DNA of 64,000 bases from Pelomonas cellulosilytica (GTDB lineage: Bacteria; Pseudomonadota; Gammaproteobacteria; Burkholderiales; Burkholderiaceae_C): NCBI RefSeq assembly GCF_021353265.1, contig NZ_JAJTWU010000009.1, positions 285,313 to 349,312 of the forward strand. The letters are read 5' to 3'. Positions 43,387 through 52,541 of the stretch are shown here, in pieces. The notes beneath the pieces were generated by a model that saw nothing but the letters and a program-made list of their open reading frames with translations, was not told where the DNA came from and did not search any database. A program made the position numbers and the translations under genes. Numbering within the stretch: position 1 is the stretch's first letter; each line of letters opens with the position of its first letter.

Positions 43387-43820
43387 CCGAGCCGGAGATC
43401 CGCGACCTGGCGCCGGACGACATCGACGCGCTGATTGCCTTGTACGAGCACCTCAATCCGGGTGACCCGCCGCCCGGTGCCGAGGCGGTGCAGGCGGTGT
43501 TCGCCCAGCCGGGGCTGCGCCACTTCGGCCTGTTCGCGCAAGGCCGGCTGACGGCCACCTGCAACCTGGCCGTCATCCCCAACCTCACGCGCGGCGGGCA
43601 ACCGTACGGCGTCATCGAGAACGTCGTCACGCATGCCGCGCGGCGCGGCCAGGGGCACGGGCAGGACGTCATCGCGCACGCGCTGACCCAGGCCTGGGCG
43701 GCTGGTTGCTACAAGGTCGTGCTGACGACCAGCCGACGCGACCCGGCCGTGTGGGCGTTCTACGAGCGCTGCGGCTTCGACGGCGGCCACAAGCGGGCCT
43801 TCGTCATCCGCCGCCCGTGA
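43383..43820 (+). CDS. GNAT N-acetyltransferase
   Basis: 145 residues from GTG 43383, which overlaps the stop of the peptidase gene and suggests coupling. Acetyl-CoA loop: RRGQGHGQDVIAHALTQAW, preceded by YGVIENVVTHAA and followed by DPAVWAFYERCGFD. Substrate unknown. An upstream in-frame extension lies antisense-like within the peptidase gene and is not real. Confidence 0.88.
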   Translation: MTEPEIRDLAPDDIDALIALYEHLNPGDPPPGAEAVQAVFAQPGLRHFGLFAQGRLTATCNLAVIPNLTRGGQPYGVIENVVTHAARRGQGHGQDVIAHALTQAWAAGCYKVVLTTSRRDPAVWAFYERCGFDGGHKRAFVIRRP

Positions 43821-43838
43821 CCGGCGCTGGCGCGCGCG

Positions 43839-45143
43839 CTAGAAGTTGACAGCCTTCGTCTTCAAGCCGCGCGCCACCAGCGTCGCATTGATCAGCTGCG
43901 CCTGCTCGCGGCTCGGGAAGGGCCAGACCGTGGCGCGCCAGCCTTCCGGCGTCTGAATGACGTCGGCCTGCAGCGAGTCGGGGTTGCTGTGCACGCCGAC
44001 GAGGCCGGCCTTCATCTTCTGCAGCAGCGCCTCGGCCTCGGCCTTGGTGCCGGGCGGGCCCACCAGCGCCACCGCCGGTTTGTCAGGCATGGCGGCCATG
44101 CGCGCCAGACGCGGGTCCGCGGGCTCGGCGGCGGGTTTGTCGGCGGCCGTGCGGCCGGTGCGGGCCGTCGCCTTGTCGGCTGGCCGGTCTGGCGTGGGCG
44201 CGGCGGCGCTGGCGTCGGCCGGCGTGTCGGCCGGCTTGGAGCGCAGCAGCGGCGGCACGACCTTGCCGTCGGCGCGCTGCACGAGGCGCGGGCGGATGTC
44301 GGGCACCGGTGCACTGTCGGCATCTTCGGGTGCTGACGCAACGTCGTCCGGCTGGGAGGCCGCGGGCTCCGGCGCCGATGCCGCCGATGCCGCCGATGCC
44401 GGCTCGGCAGGCGTGGCCGATGCTGCGGCCTCGGGTTCCGCTGAAGCGGCGGCGGGAAGCACGTCCGACGCCGCAGGTTCGGCGGCGGCCATCAGCGGCT
44501 CGGCGCTGCGGTGCGGCCACAGCGACCACGCGCCCAGGGCCAGCAGCAGCGCCAGCACGCCCCCTGAGGCGGCCAGCCGCAGCGGGTCCCACAGGCGGCG
44601 ACCGATGATTTGCGACGGGATGCCGCGCCCGCTCAGCACGCGGGTGCGCGCGCTGCCGGTGTCGATGCCGGCCGTCATCACGTAGAGCTCGAACGGCCAT
44701 CCCGGCCGGGCGCTGGCGCGCTGCTCGTCGATGACGATGACGCGCCAGGGTCGCGTCTCGGGCGTGGCCGGCGGGTCCTCGAAGCCGTGGGCCAGCGCGA
44801 AGCGCTCGATGCGCCGCAGGCTCAGTCCCGGCAGGAATTTCTCGCTGAAGGCGCGCCACTGCGTGCGGCGTTCGCGCTTCAGCAGCTGCTGCAGCCACTG
44901 CGGCAGCGCCTTGAGCCGCTGCGTGCCGACCGCCCAGCGCGAGGCCGGCGGCAGGCCGTGCAGGTCATCGAAGGCGCTGACCGCATCGGTCAGGACGGGC
45001 TCGGCGAAGCCGCCCGACTGCGCCGTCGCGCGGATGAACGGCAGCGCCACGACACCGATGGTGTGCACATCGCCCACGGCAATGCGCCGGGCGAGGGGGT
45101 GGCGGTTGTGCCAGTCAACGATCTGTTCGGCCAGGCGCTCCAT
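43839..45143 (-). CDS. Membrane protein with SPOR-like C-terminal domain
   Basis: 434 residues. A soluble N-terminal region (1-185) of unknown fold is followed by one membrane helix (about 190-210, GGVLALLLALGAWSLW), a long Ala/Pro/Glu-rich periplasmic linker and a C-terminal segment (EAEALLQKMKAGLVGVHSNP ... WRATVWPFPSREQAQLINAT) resembling SPOR peptidoglycan-binding domains. That layout recalls FtsN/DamX-like cell-envelope proteins, but the N-terminal part is not from those families. No close name can be given. Confidence 0.7.
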   Translation of the reverse strand: MERLAEQIVDWHNRHPLARRIAVGDVHTIGVVALPFIRATAQSGGFAEPVLTDAVSAFDDLHGLPPASRWAVGTQRLKALPQWLQQLLKRERRTQWRAFSEKFLPGLSLRRIERFALAHGFEDPPATPETRPWRVIVIDEQRASARPGWPFELYVMTAGIDTGSARTRVLSGRGIPSQIIGRRLWDPLRLAASGGVLALLLALGAWSLWPHRSAEPLMAAAEPAASDVLPAAASAEPEAAASATPAEPASAASAASAPEPAASQPDDVASAPEDADSAPVPDIRPRLVQRADGKVVPPLLRSKPADTPADASAAAPTPDRPADKATARTGRTAADKPAAEPADPRLARMAAMPDKPAVALVGPPGTKAEAEALLQKMKAGLVGVHSNPDSLQADVIQTPEGWRATVWPFPSREQAQLINATLVARGLKTKAVNF

Positions 45144-45201
45144 GACGCATCGATCTTGCCCGGCCCGGCGGCCGGGCGGCGGGCGGAACAACGGCGGGAA
45201 T

Positions 45202-45861
45202 TCAGCCCAGCTGCTGGAGCAGCCAGGCGTTCAGGTCGGCCACTTCCTCAGCGCACACCGAGTGCGGCATCGGGTAGTCATGCCATTCGACATCGTGGCC
45301 CAGCGCAACCAGTGCATCGCGGCTGGCGGTGCCGCGGGCCAGCGGCACGATGGGGTCCTGTGTGCCATGGGCCATGAAGATGGGCAGGTCGGCATTGGCG
45401 GCGTGGCGCTCGGCCGCGGCCGTGGCAGCCAGCGGCAGGTAGCCCGACAGTCCCACGGCGCCGCCCAGCCGGTGCGGGTAGCGCAGTGCCGTCATCAGCG
45501 TCATCGCGCAGCCCTGCGAGAAGCCCATGACGACGATGCGCTCGGCCGCCACGCCGCGCTCGCGTTCGCGGTCGATCAGCGCGGCGATCTGCTGCTGCGA
45601 CTCGCGCAGCCCGGCTTCGTCCTCCTGGCGGACGAGGTCGGCCATGCGGATGTCGTACCAGGCGCGCATCGGGTAGCCGCCATTGATCGTCACCGGCCGC
45701 GTCGGCGCATGCGGGAAGACGTAGCGCACGGGGCCCAGCGCCTGCAGTTGCAGCTCGCCGCAGATCGGCACGAAGTCGTAGCCATCGGCGCCCAGGCCGT
45801 GCAGCACGATCAGCGTGGTGCGTGGGTTCGGGGCGGTTTCGATCTCGTGGGTGTCAAGCAT
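45202..45861 (-). CDS. Carboxylesterase / phospholipase (alpha/beta hydrolase)
   Basis: 219 residues. Typical of the acyl-protein thioesterase-like carboxylesterases: LIVLHGLGADGYDFVPICGE, nucleophile in VVMGFSQGCAMTL, Asp in MAHGTQDPIVPLA and His in YPMPHSVCAEE. It hydrolyses short-chain esters or lysophospholipids; the true substrate is unknown. The start overlaps the stop of the upstream acetyltransferase by eight bases. Confidence 0.92.
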   Translation of the reverse strand: MLDTHEIETAPNPRTTLIVLHGLGADGYDFVPICGELQLQALGPVRYVFPHAPTRPVTINGGYPMRAWYDIRMADLVRQEDEAGLRESQQQIAALIDRERERGVAAERIVVMGFSQGCAMTLMTALRYPHRLGGAVGLSGYLPLAATAAAERHAANADLPIFMAHGTQDPIVPLARGTASRDALVALGHDVEWHDYPMPHSVCAEEVADLNAWLLQQLG

Positions 45862-46309
45862 GGGGTGTCCAGTCTTCCAGGCGCAGTTCAAAAAGTCGGT
45901 CGCCGTGCGCGTCTGTCGCGTTGCCCAGCGGGCGCCAGCCGGCGCGGCGGTAGAAGGCTTCGGCGCGCGAGCCGGGCTCGGTGCCGAGGTCCAGCCGCCG
46001 GTGGCCCTGGGCGAACAGCCAGCGCACCATCTCGTCATGCAGCAGCCGGCCGTAGCCCTGGCCGTGCAGCGGAGGGTCCACGAACATCGCCCAGATGTGG
46101 CCGTCGCGGGCATCGCCGATCGCAAAGCCGGCAATCCTCGGGTTCGGCGCGGGTTCGAGCTCGACGACCCAGCCGCGGCCGAAGTCCTCCAGGTGCGCAT
46201 GCAGTTCGGCGTCGCCGATGCGGCCCGGCGTCAGCCGGTTCTCCGTGACGGCGTAGCGCACCCGCCAGATTTCGGCGGTGTCGTCACGGGTGGCTTGGCG
46301 CAGGCGCAT
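45854..46309 (-). CDS. GNAT N-acetyltransferase
   Basis: 151 residues from ATG 46309. MRLRQATRDDTAEIWRVRYA starts the GNAT fold; the acetyl-CoA loop is PPLHGQGYGRLLHDEMVRWL and SRAEAFYRRAGWRPLG closes it. The frame extends far upstream on the strand opposite other genes and that part is spurious. It is co-transcribed with the downstream esterase gene. Confidence 0.88.
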   Translation of the reverse strand: MRLRQATRDDTAEIWRVRYAVTENRLTPGRIGDAELHAHLEDFGRGWVVELEPAPNPRIAGFAIGDARDGHIWAMFVDPPLHGQGYGRLLHDEMVRWLFAQGHRRLDLGTEPGSRAEAFYRRAGWRPLGNATDAHGDRLFELRLEDWTPHA

Positions 46310-46456
46310 GACGGCGATTGTCGCCACGGTCCGCGCCATCGCTGGCCCGATCGGGCCATGACGGCCTACATGCCCCCCTGGCTCCCTCGGGCGATGTGAC
46401 GGCGCGGGCCCGTCGGCAGCATGGCTGGCCTCACAACTCTTGACGAACCCACGGTC

Positions 46457-46978
46457 ATGTTCACCCCCCGCCTGCTCACCGCGCTCACCACCACCATCGC
46501 CCTCACGGCGGCCCTTGCCCAGCCGGCACACGCCGAGGCCTTCAACTTCACGCAGGGCGGCTATGCCGATGGCGCCGTGGTGACCGGCCGTTTCGCCGGC
46601 ACCGACCTGGACGGCGACGGCTGGCTCTTTGGGTACGAGCTGACGGACTTCGAGCTGCACTGGTCGGGCAACCGCGCCGTCGCGGCATTCGACCTGGGCT
46701 ACGAGCAGCGCGCCGGGCTGGAATTCGACCTCGGCAACCGCACACTGGCTCACATGGCCGCGTACAGCGAGGCGGGCGACAGCATGCGGCTGTTCAGCTT
46801 CGACAGCATGGGCTGGCCTAGCTACCAGATCCCCGGCGTCGTGACCGACGAAGTCCTGGGCCTGGCGTCGATGAGCTGGCAGTCCGTCAGCGTCACCGCC
46901 GTGCCCGAACCGCAGAGCGTCGCGCTGCTGCTGGCCGGCCTGGGCCTCGTCGGCCTGCGGGTGCGGCGCTCGCGCTGA
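46457..46978 (+). CDS. PEP-CTERM sorting-domain protein
   Basis: 173 residues from ATG 46457. Signal peptide (MFTPRLLTALTTTIALTAAL), a beta-rich middle and the anchor VPEPQSVALLLAGLGLVGLR ending VRRSR. Fourth PEP-CTERM protein in the window and not next to the others. It is 12 bp upstream of the methyltransferase gene. Confidence 0.83.
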   Translation: MFTPRLLTALTTTIALTAALAQPAHAEAFNFTQGGYADGAVVTGRFAGTDLDGDGWLFGYELTDFELHWSGNRAVAAFDLGYEQRAGLEFDLGNRTLAHMAAYSEAGDSMRLFSFDSMGWPSYQIPGVVTDEVLGLASMSWQSVSVTAVPEPQSVALLLAGLGLVGLRVRRSR

Positions 46979-46990
46979 CAATGCGGCCCC

Positions 46991-48280
46991 ATGGCCGCGC
47001 CGTTGTTCACGTCCCTCGTCACCCCGCCACCGGCTGCCACGGCGCCGGTGTCCGAGCGTTTTATGCACCTGGTGCGCCTGGCGCTGGCCGGCGGACAGTT
47101 CGGCAAGCTGCTGCTGTCCGGCCCGGTCGGTGACGACGCCGATGTCGAGAGGCTGACCGTGCGCGCCATCGAACTGCGCGGCGAACCGGCGCTGAGCTTC
47201 CTGTGGCGTCACCGCACGAAGGACGTCACGAAGAACCACACGCCCGAGGCCGGCCTGGCCGAGATCGGCACGCTGCTGGGCGCGCGCTTTCGCAACGCGC
47301 ACCTGCACACGGCCGCCGAGGAGGTGCAGTTCGCGGTCAGCCGCAAGGGACGCGAAACGCTGCGCGTCACACGCGTGGACGCGGTGGAGGCGCCGCCGCC
47401 CGCCGCGCACGACAAGGCCAAGCACCGGCCGCTGGACATCGCCCAACCGGTGTGGCGGGCGCTGGGCCTGACCCACCTCGTCAAGGAGCAGCCGGCGCTG
47501 GTGCCGGCCATGGCGCGCAAATGGAAGCAGATCAACCGCTTCGTCGAGATCCTGTCCGCGGCCGTCGATGAAGCCGGCCTGAAGGCGCCGGGCGCTGGAA
47601 CGATACGCGTGGCGGACTTCGGCTCCGGCAAGGGCTACCTCACCTTCGCCGTGCACGACTGGCTGCAGGCACAGGGCCTCACCCCGCGCGTGACCGGCAT
47701 CGAGCTGCGCGACGACATGGTCAGGCTCTGCAACGCGGTCATCGACGGCGAGCAGCTCGGCGGCATCCGATTCGACCAGGGCGACGTGCGCACCCAGGCC
47801 GTGCAGCCGCTGGACGTGATGATCGCACTGCACGCCTGCGACATCGCCACCGACCACGCGCTGCACGTGGGCCTGCAGAGCGGGGCGCGCATCATCATGA
47901 GTTCGCCGTGCTGCCACAAGGAGCTTCGTCCGCAGATGACGCTGCCGGCCGTGCTGCGGCCCATGCTGCAGCACGGCATCCACCTCGGGCAAGAAGCCGA
48001 GATGGTGACCGACTCCCTGCGCGCACTGCTGCTGGAGAGCGAGGGCTATCACACGCAGGTGTTCGAGTTCATCGCGCTGGAGCACACCAGCAAGAACAAG
48101 ATGATCCTGGCCGTGAAGGCCCAGGGGCCGGCCGCGCAGGCGCTGGCCGCCCGGCGGCTGGAGCTGCTGGCTCAGGTGGCCGAGATCAAGCGTTTCTACG
48201 GGCTGCGCGAACAGCGGCTGGAGCAGTTGCTGGCAGCCGCTGGCCCCGCCACTGCGTCGCCGATGCCCCCTCAGGTGTGA
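46991..48280 (+). CDS. Class I SAM-dependent methyltransferase
   Basis: 429 residues. An N-terminal accessory region precedes a Rossmann domain with motif I VADFGSGKGYLTFAVHDWL, then TGIELRDDMVRLCNAVI, LDVMIALHACDIATDHAL and the distinctive SSPCCHKEL. This combination is found in the methyltransferase-32-type family, some members of which act on RNA. The substrate cannot be predicted here. Confidence 0.85.
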   Translation: MAAPLFTSLVTPPPAATAPVSERFMHLVRLALAGGQFGKLLLSGPVGDDADVERLTVRAIELRGEPALSFLWRHRTKDVTKNHTPEAGLAEIGTLLGARFRNAHLHTAAEEVQFAVSRKGRETLRVTRVDAVEAPPPAAHDKAKHRPLDIAQPVWRALGLTHLVKEQPALVPAMARKWKQINRFVEILSAAVDEAGLKAPGAGTIRVADFGSGKGYLTFAVHDWLQAQGLTPRVTGIELRDDMVRLCNAVIDGEQLGGIRFDQGDVRTQAVQPLDVMIALHACDIATDHALHVGLQSGARIIMSSPCCHKELRPQMTLPAVLRPMLQHGIHLGQEAEMVTDSLRALLLESEGYHTQVFEFIALEHTSKNKMILAVKAQGPAAQALAARRLELLAQVAEIKRFYGLREQRLEQLLAAAGPATASPMPPQV

Positions 48281-48430
48281 ACTGAGGCGCAGAAACTGCC
48301 CCATCCCTCATCGGGGTGGCTAGCCAGAATCTCGGGGAAACCCTAGGATACGGACTAAGGGTTAACGCGAATGTCGGCCAAAAGCCGGCGCCGCCGCCAC
48401 CCACCAACCCGAATCCCATCAGGAGCTGAC

Positions 48431-48691
48431 ATGGCTGCCATCACCTCGCAAACCTTCCAAGATCGCCCGCTGCTGAGCTTCCCCCGCGTGACGGACGTGC
48501 TCGCCGCAGGTGCCCGCCTGATGCGCGCGGCCTGGGTGGCAGCGCCCAAGGGCGCCTCGGTCCGCAGCGCGGCCGACGAGGCGGAAGCCGTGCGCCGCAT
48601 GGCCGATGGCTGGATGGACAGCGACCCGGCGTTCGCTGCTGACCTGTACGCCGCCGCCGCGCGCCACGAATCGATGCCTTCCGGCCACTGA
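48431..48691 (+). CDS. Hypothetical small protein
   Basis: 86 residues from ATG 48431, preceded by AGGAG. Ala-rich and helical, no signal or membrane segment; I recognise no domain. The 150 bases upstream contain an imperfect CCCTAGG/CTAAGGG hairpin-like sequence at 48343-48363. Codon usage looks like a real gene. Confidence 0.6.
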   Translation: MAAITSQTFQDRPLLSFPRVTDVLAAGARLMRAAWVAAPKGASVRSAADEAEAVRRMADGWMDSDPAFAADLYAAAARHESMPSGH

Positions 48692-48713
48692 CTCGGACGG
48701 GCGTTCGCCCACC

Positions 48714-49010
48714 ATGGTGCCGCGGGAGCCGCGCCACCCTGACGTCTGGTTGTTGGCCGTCGCCGTTGCCACGGCGGCGTTGTACGGCGTCCTGGCGCTC
48801 ATCAAGCCGGCCGGCGAAGGCTGGGGCCGCGGCTGGAACCTCATCGGATTCTGGCTGTACGGCAGCCCGGCCGCGCTGCTGCTGGCCGTGTTGGCCTTCT
48901 GGCGTGCAGCCCGGCTTGTCGCCACGCCTCGGCGGTTGGCCCGGCTGATTGCCGCGCTGGCGCTGATCTTTCCCGTCGTCGCGGCCGTCGTGATCCGGCT
49001 CAAGGCATGA
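48714..49010 (+). CDS. Small membrane protein of unknown function
   Basis: 98 residues from ATG 48714 with three predicted membrane segments (VWLLAVAVATAALYGVLALI; FWLYGSPAALLLAVLAFW; LARLIAALALIFPVVAAVVI). No family recognised. It follows the small hypothetical gene by 22 bases and precedes the Fur-controlled receptor gene. Confidence 0.65.
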   Translation: MVPREPRHPDVWLLAVAVATAALYGVLALIKPAGEGWGRGWNLIGFWLYGSPAALLLAVLAFWRAARLVATPRRLARLIAALALIFPVVAAVVIRLKA

Positions 49011-49034
49011 AAGCCTGGACCACGCTGAATTGAT

Positions 49035-49053
49035 ACTGAGAGTGATTCGCATT
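49035..49053. promoter_or_regulatory. Fur box upstream of the TonB-dependent receptor
   Basis: ACTGAGAGTGATTCGCATT closely resembles the betaproteobacterial Fur operator (AATGAGAATGATTCGCATT form). It overlaps the spacer upstream of a TAGAAT -10 element at 49060-49065, so Fur-Fe would block transcription of the receptor and PepSY genes. Confidence 0.7.
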
Positions 49054-49147
49054 TGCAAATAGAATGCGTGATGTCAGCCGCTGCACAGTGCGTGGCCGCG
49101 CCCGTCGGGCGCCCGACATCACCTCTCCTGCTGCTTTGCGATCTCCC

Positions 49148-51280
49148 ATGCGTCCCCGTCTCCATGCACTGGCTATGGCCAGTGCCGCTCTGCTGTTCAG
49201 CCTTTCCACCCACGCCGAGCCGGTGTCCGATGCCGCCGATCCGGCATCGCCCGAAGTGCGCAACACGCTGGACCAGGTTGTCGTGACCGCAACGCGTGGC
49301 GCAAAGGCGCTGGAGAAGATCCCCGGCGCCGTCAGCGTGATCAGCGCCAGCGAGATCGCGGCGCAAGGTCTCGTCAGCGAGGACCCGAGCGCTCTGCTGG
49401 CCGTGCAGATCCCGGGCTATGCGCCTGCGCGACAGAAGCTCACCAACTTCGGCGAGGGCCTGCGCGGCCGCAATGCGCTGCTGCTGCTGGACGGCATCCC
49501 TCAGACAAACCCGCTGCGGCTGGGTGGCCGGGAGGGCTATTTCGCCGACCCGATGATCGTGTCGCGCATCGAGGTCGTGTCCGGCGCGTCCGCCGCGCAG
49601 GGCCTGGGCGCCACCGGCGGCATCATCAACACGCTGACCCGCAAGCCCACGCAGCCGGGCACGCGCCAGACGGTCGAGCTGCGCTACGGCAGCCAGTTCC
49701 ACGGCGACAGCGACGCCTGGAAGACCGGCTACATGGTGGAGCACAAGAGCGACTTCGACCTGCTGGCCTATGTGGGCTTGCGCAGCCAGGACATTGGCGT
49801 GGACGGCACCGGCCGGCCACTGGCCACCGAGTCGCTGCACCAGGCTGCCGACGGCTTCCTGAAGATCGGCAAGGACTTCGGTGACCAGCGTGTGCAGTTG
49901 ATGATCAACCGCTTCCACGCCGACGGCTTCGACGACCGTGTCGACGTGTCCGGCAATCGTGCCACGGGCCTGCCCACGACGTCGGCGCCGGGCAAGCTGC
50001 CCTACGACGCGCCGCGCAACGAGGTGCGCTCGGCCAGCCTGGAATGGACGCATGCCGATCTGGCCCAAGGGGCCGCGTCGGTGCAGCTGTTCAAGCAGGA
50101 TTTCTCCGCGCGCTACAGCGGCGGCGTCATTGCGACCTTCCAGGACGCCAGCCTGGCAAAGGTCGGCACGCTGGTGGATCAGAGCGAGATCAAGGCGCGA
50201 AAGTGGGGCCTGCGCGCGAGCTGGGTGCGACCTGACGTGTGGACGCCGGGCCTGGAGCTGACTCTGGGGGCCGATTACCTGGATGACGAATCGCAGCAGC
50301 GCCTGACGCAGACGGCCCGCACCTGGGTGCCACCTATGACTTACCGCAGCCTCGCGCCGTTCGCGCAGCTGGAGTACGAGTCGGGCCCGCTGACCGTGCG
50401 CGGCGGTCTGCGCGACGAGCGCAGCCGGTTGCAGGTGGACGACTACCGCACGCTGGCCTTCTACGGCAACCAAGCGGTGCAGGGCGGCGAGCGCAGCGCC
50501 AGCAAGCTGGTGAAGAGCCTGGGCGCGGTGTGGCGCTTCGGTTCCAGCGGCTGGTCCAGCTTTGTCGCCTACAACGAGGGCTTCGGCTCGCCGGATGTGG
50601 GCCTGATCCTGCGCGCCGTCAACACGCCCGGGCGCTCGGTCGGCACGCTCGTCGATCTGCAGCCCATCCTGACCGACAACCGAGAGGTCGGCGTGGCCTG
50701 GCGTGGCGCGCGGGGCAGCGTCTCGGCCTCGGTCTACCGCTCGCACTCCGACCTGGGCAGCCAGCTGGTGGTCAGTAACGGCATCGGTTCGCTTCAGCGC
50801 GTGCCGATCACGGTGCGTGGCTTCGAGATCAGCGGCGAATGGCGGCCGGACGCCGCGTGGCAGCTCAACGGCAGCTATGCATTGACGCGTGGCCGCACGG
50901 CGAGCGCGGCTGGCGGCAGCCTCGACCTGGACCTCGGCGCCCGCTCGCAGGGGCCGGACAAGCTGGTGCTGGGCGGCCGCTGGCAGCCCGCGCCGGCCTG
51001 GTCGGTGCAGTGGACGCAGTCGGTGTACTTCTCCCGCGACGCCAACATCGGCAAGCTCGCCGGCAAGGTGCCGCTGGACGAACGCTTCAATGGCTACACC
51101 GTGGCCGACCTGTCCGTCAGCTGGGATTCGCCGTGGGGCTACCTCGGCGCGGGCGTGGAGAACCTGTTCAACCGCAGCTACCTGACCTACTACGCGCAGG
51201 CGAACTACTCTGGCACCGCCGACGACTACTACGCCGGCCGCGGTCGCACAGTCACGCTGAGCTGGCGTCGCAGCTTCTGA
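49148..51280 (+). CDS. TonB-dependent outer-membrane receptor, iron-regulated
   Basis: 710 residues from ATG 49148. A signal peptide (to about 24, ending HAE) is followed by a TonB-box-like NTLDQVVVTATRG and a plug domain (IPGAVSVISASEIAAQGLV; GRNALLLLDGIPQTNPL; IEVVSGASAAQGLGATGGII). The remaining beta-barrel ends in a terminal aromatic (TVTLSWRRSF). The upstream Fur box and the adjacent PepSY gene indicate a ferric-siderophore receptor; the ligand is unknown. Confidence 0.94.
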   Translation: MRPRLHALAMASAALLFSLSTHAEPVSDAADPASPEVRNTLDQVVVTATRGAKALEKIPGAVSVISASEIAAQGLVSEDPSALLAVQIPGYAPARQKLTNFGEGLRGRNALLLLDGIPQTNPLRLGGREGYFADPMIVSRIEVVSGASAAQGLGATGGIINTLTRKPTQPGTRQTVELRYGSQFHGDSDAWKTGYMVEHKSDFDLLAYVGLRSQDIGVDGTGRPLATESLHQAADGFLKIGKDFGDQRVQLMINRFHADGFDDRVDVSGNRATGLPTTSAPGKLPYDAPRNEVRSASLEWTHADLAQGAASVQLFKQDFSARYSGGVIATFQDASLAKVGTLVDQSEIKARKWGLRASWVRPDVWTPGLELTLGADYLDDESQQRLTQTARTWVPPMTYRSLAPFAQLEYESGPLTVRGGLRDERSRLQVDDYRTLAFYGNQAVQGGERSASKLVKSLGAVWRFGSSGWSSFVAYNEGFGSPDVGLILRAVNTPGRSVGTLVDLQPILTDNREVGVAWRGARGSVSASVYRSHSDLGSQLVVSNGIGSLQRVPITVRGFEISGEWRPDAAWQLNGSYALTRGRTASAAGGSLDLDLGARSQGPDKLVLGGRWQPAPAWSVQWTQSVYFSRDANIGKLAGKVPLDERFNGYTVADLSVSWDSPWGYLGAGVENLFNRSYLTYYAQANYSGTADDYYAGRGRTVTLSWRRSF

Positions 51281-51281
51281 C

Positions 51282-52481
51282 ATGGCGGTCGCACGTCCTC
51301 AACTCGCTTGGCTGCACCGCTGGGTCGCACTGCTGGCCGGGCTGCTGCTCGCCGTGCTGGGGCTCAGCGGCAGTCTGCTCGTTTGGCAGGCCGAGCTGGA
51401 CGCTGCGCTCAACCCAGACTGGTTCCGGGTGCTGCCGGCGTGCGTGGCGCCCACCAGAGAAGACGCCGAGCAGGCGCCCGTGGCCCGCGTGCTGGACGTG
51501 CTGCGGCAGAACGCGCCGGGCAGGCAGGCCGCCATCGTTGTAGCTCCTCACCAGCCCGGCGCGGCCTACCAGGTGTGGGAGCGGCGCGATGCCGATGGCC
51601 TGCGGCGTGAGCACTTCATCGACGCCGCCTGCGGCCGCTACCTCGGCATGCGCGAACGTGGCCGCGTGGCTTGGGACGCGCGCCACCTCGTGCCGACCGT
51701 CTACGAGCTGCACCGCTACCTGTGGCAGGGCGAGACGGGCGCGCTCGTCGTCGGCACGGGCGGGCTGGTGCTGCTGGGCTTGGGCCTCAGCGGCGTCGTG
51801 CTGGCGTGGCCGCGACAGGCTCGGCGCCTGGCCTCGTGGCGGCGGGTGCTGGGCATCCAGTGGCAAGCGGCACCGGCGCGGCGCTGGTACGACGTGCACC
51901 GTGCCGCCGGCCTGTGGCTGGCACCGCTGCTGATGCTGATGACCGTGACTGGCGCGGCGATGGTGTTCAGCGACTCGGCGCGCAGCGCGGTGGCGGCCGT
52001 GCTGCCGATGGAGCGCCTGGCCAAGCTGCCGCGCGACACTGCCGCTGCGCCGCCGGCATGGCCGTCAGGGCCGCCGCTTGGGCCGGACGAGTGGGTTGCG
52101 CTGGCCCAGCGGCAGTTCCCGCAGGCCCGCTGGAGCCGGCTGACGCTGCCGCGCGGCAACGGCGTCGTTGAAGTACGGCTGCTGCAGCCCGGCGAGCCGC
52201 GGGCCGACACGGGTAACACGCGCGTGCGCGTGACGCCTGCCGGCGCCGTCGTGCAGCGCTACGACCCGCTGCAGGCGCCCGCCGGCAACGTGCTGCTGAA
52301 CTGGCTGTTCCCGCTGCACAGCGCCGAGGCCTTCGGGTTGGCAGCCCGCTTGCTGTGGAGTGCCTTCGGGCTGGTGCCGGCGCTGCTGCTCGCCACGGGG
52401 TTGTGGCTGTGGTTGAGGCGCAGCCGCGCAGCCAACCCGGCGCGCCGTGGTGCATCGGCGAAGAGGCCGTCGCCGGGCTGA
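51282..52481 (+). CDS. PepSY-associated membrane protein (siderophore-utilisation type)
   Basis: 399 residues, one base after the receptor stop. Four membrane helices: LHRWVALLAGLLLAVLGLSG, TGALVVGTGGLVLLGLGLSG, LWLAPLLMLMTVTGAAMVF and LLWSAFGLVPALLLATGLWL. It matches the PepSY_TM family, several members of which act as inner-membrane iron-siderophore reductases or assist uptake. Conserved His in LHRW, ELHRYLW, DVHRAAG and PLHSAEAFG could bind haem. Confidence 0.88.
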   Translation: MAVARPQLAWLHRWVALLAGLLLAVLGLSGSLLVWQAELDAALNPDWFRVLPACVAPTREDAEQAPVARVLDVLRQNAPGRQAAIVVAPHQPGAAYQVWERRDADGLRREHFIDAACGRYLGMRERGRVAWDARHLVPTVYELHRYLWQGETGALVVGTGGLVLLGLGLSGVVLAWPRQARRLASWRRVLGIQWQAAPARRWYDVHRAAGLWLAPLLMLMTVTGAAMVFSDSARSAVAAVLPMERLAKLPRDTAAAPPAWPSGPPLGPDEWVALAQRQFPQARWSRLTLPRGNGVVEVRLLQPGEPRADTGNTRVRVTPAGAVVQRYDPLQAPAGNVLLNWLFPLHSAEAFGLAARLLWSAFGLVPALLLATGLWLWLRRSRAANPARRGASAKRPSPG

Positions 52482-52541
52482 CTCGCCGGGGCCGCAGGCT
52501 GGCGAGAATATCCGGCTCGCTCCACCTTCGCAGGCCCGCCG

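Noticed and set aside
48419..51283. 954-codon minus-strand open frame opposite the TonB receptor
   Set aside because: The plus strand encodes a full receptor with signal peptide and terminal Phe; the antisense frame resembles nothing.
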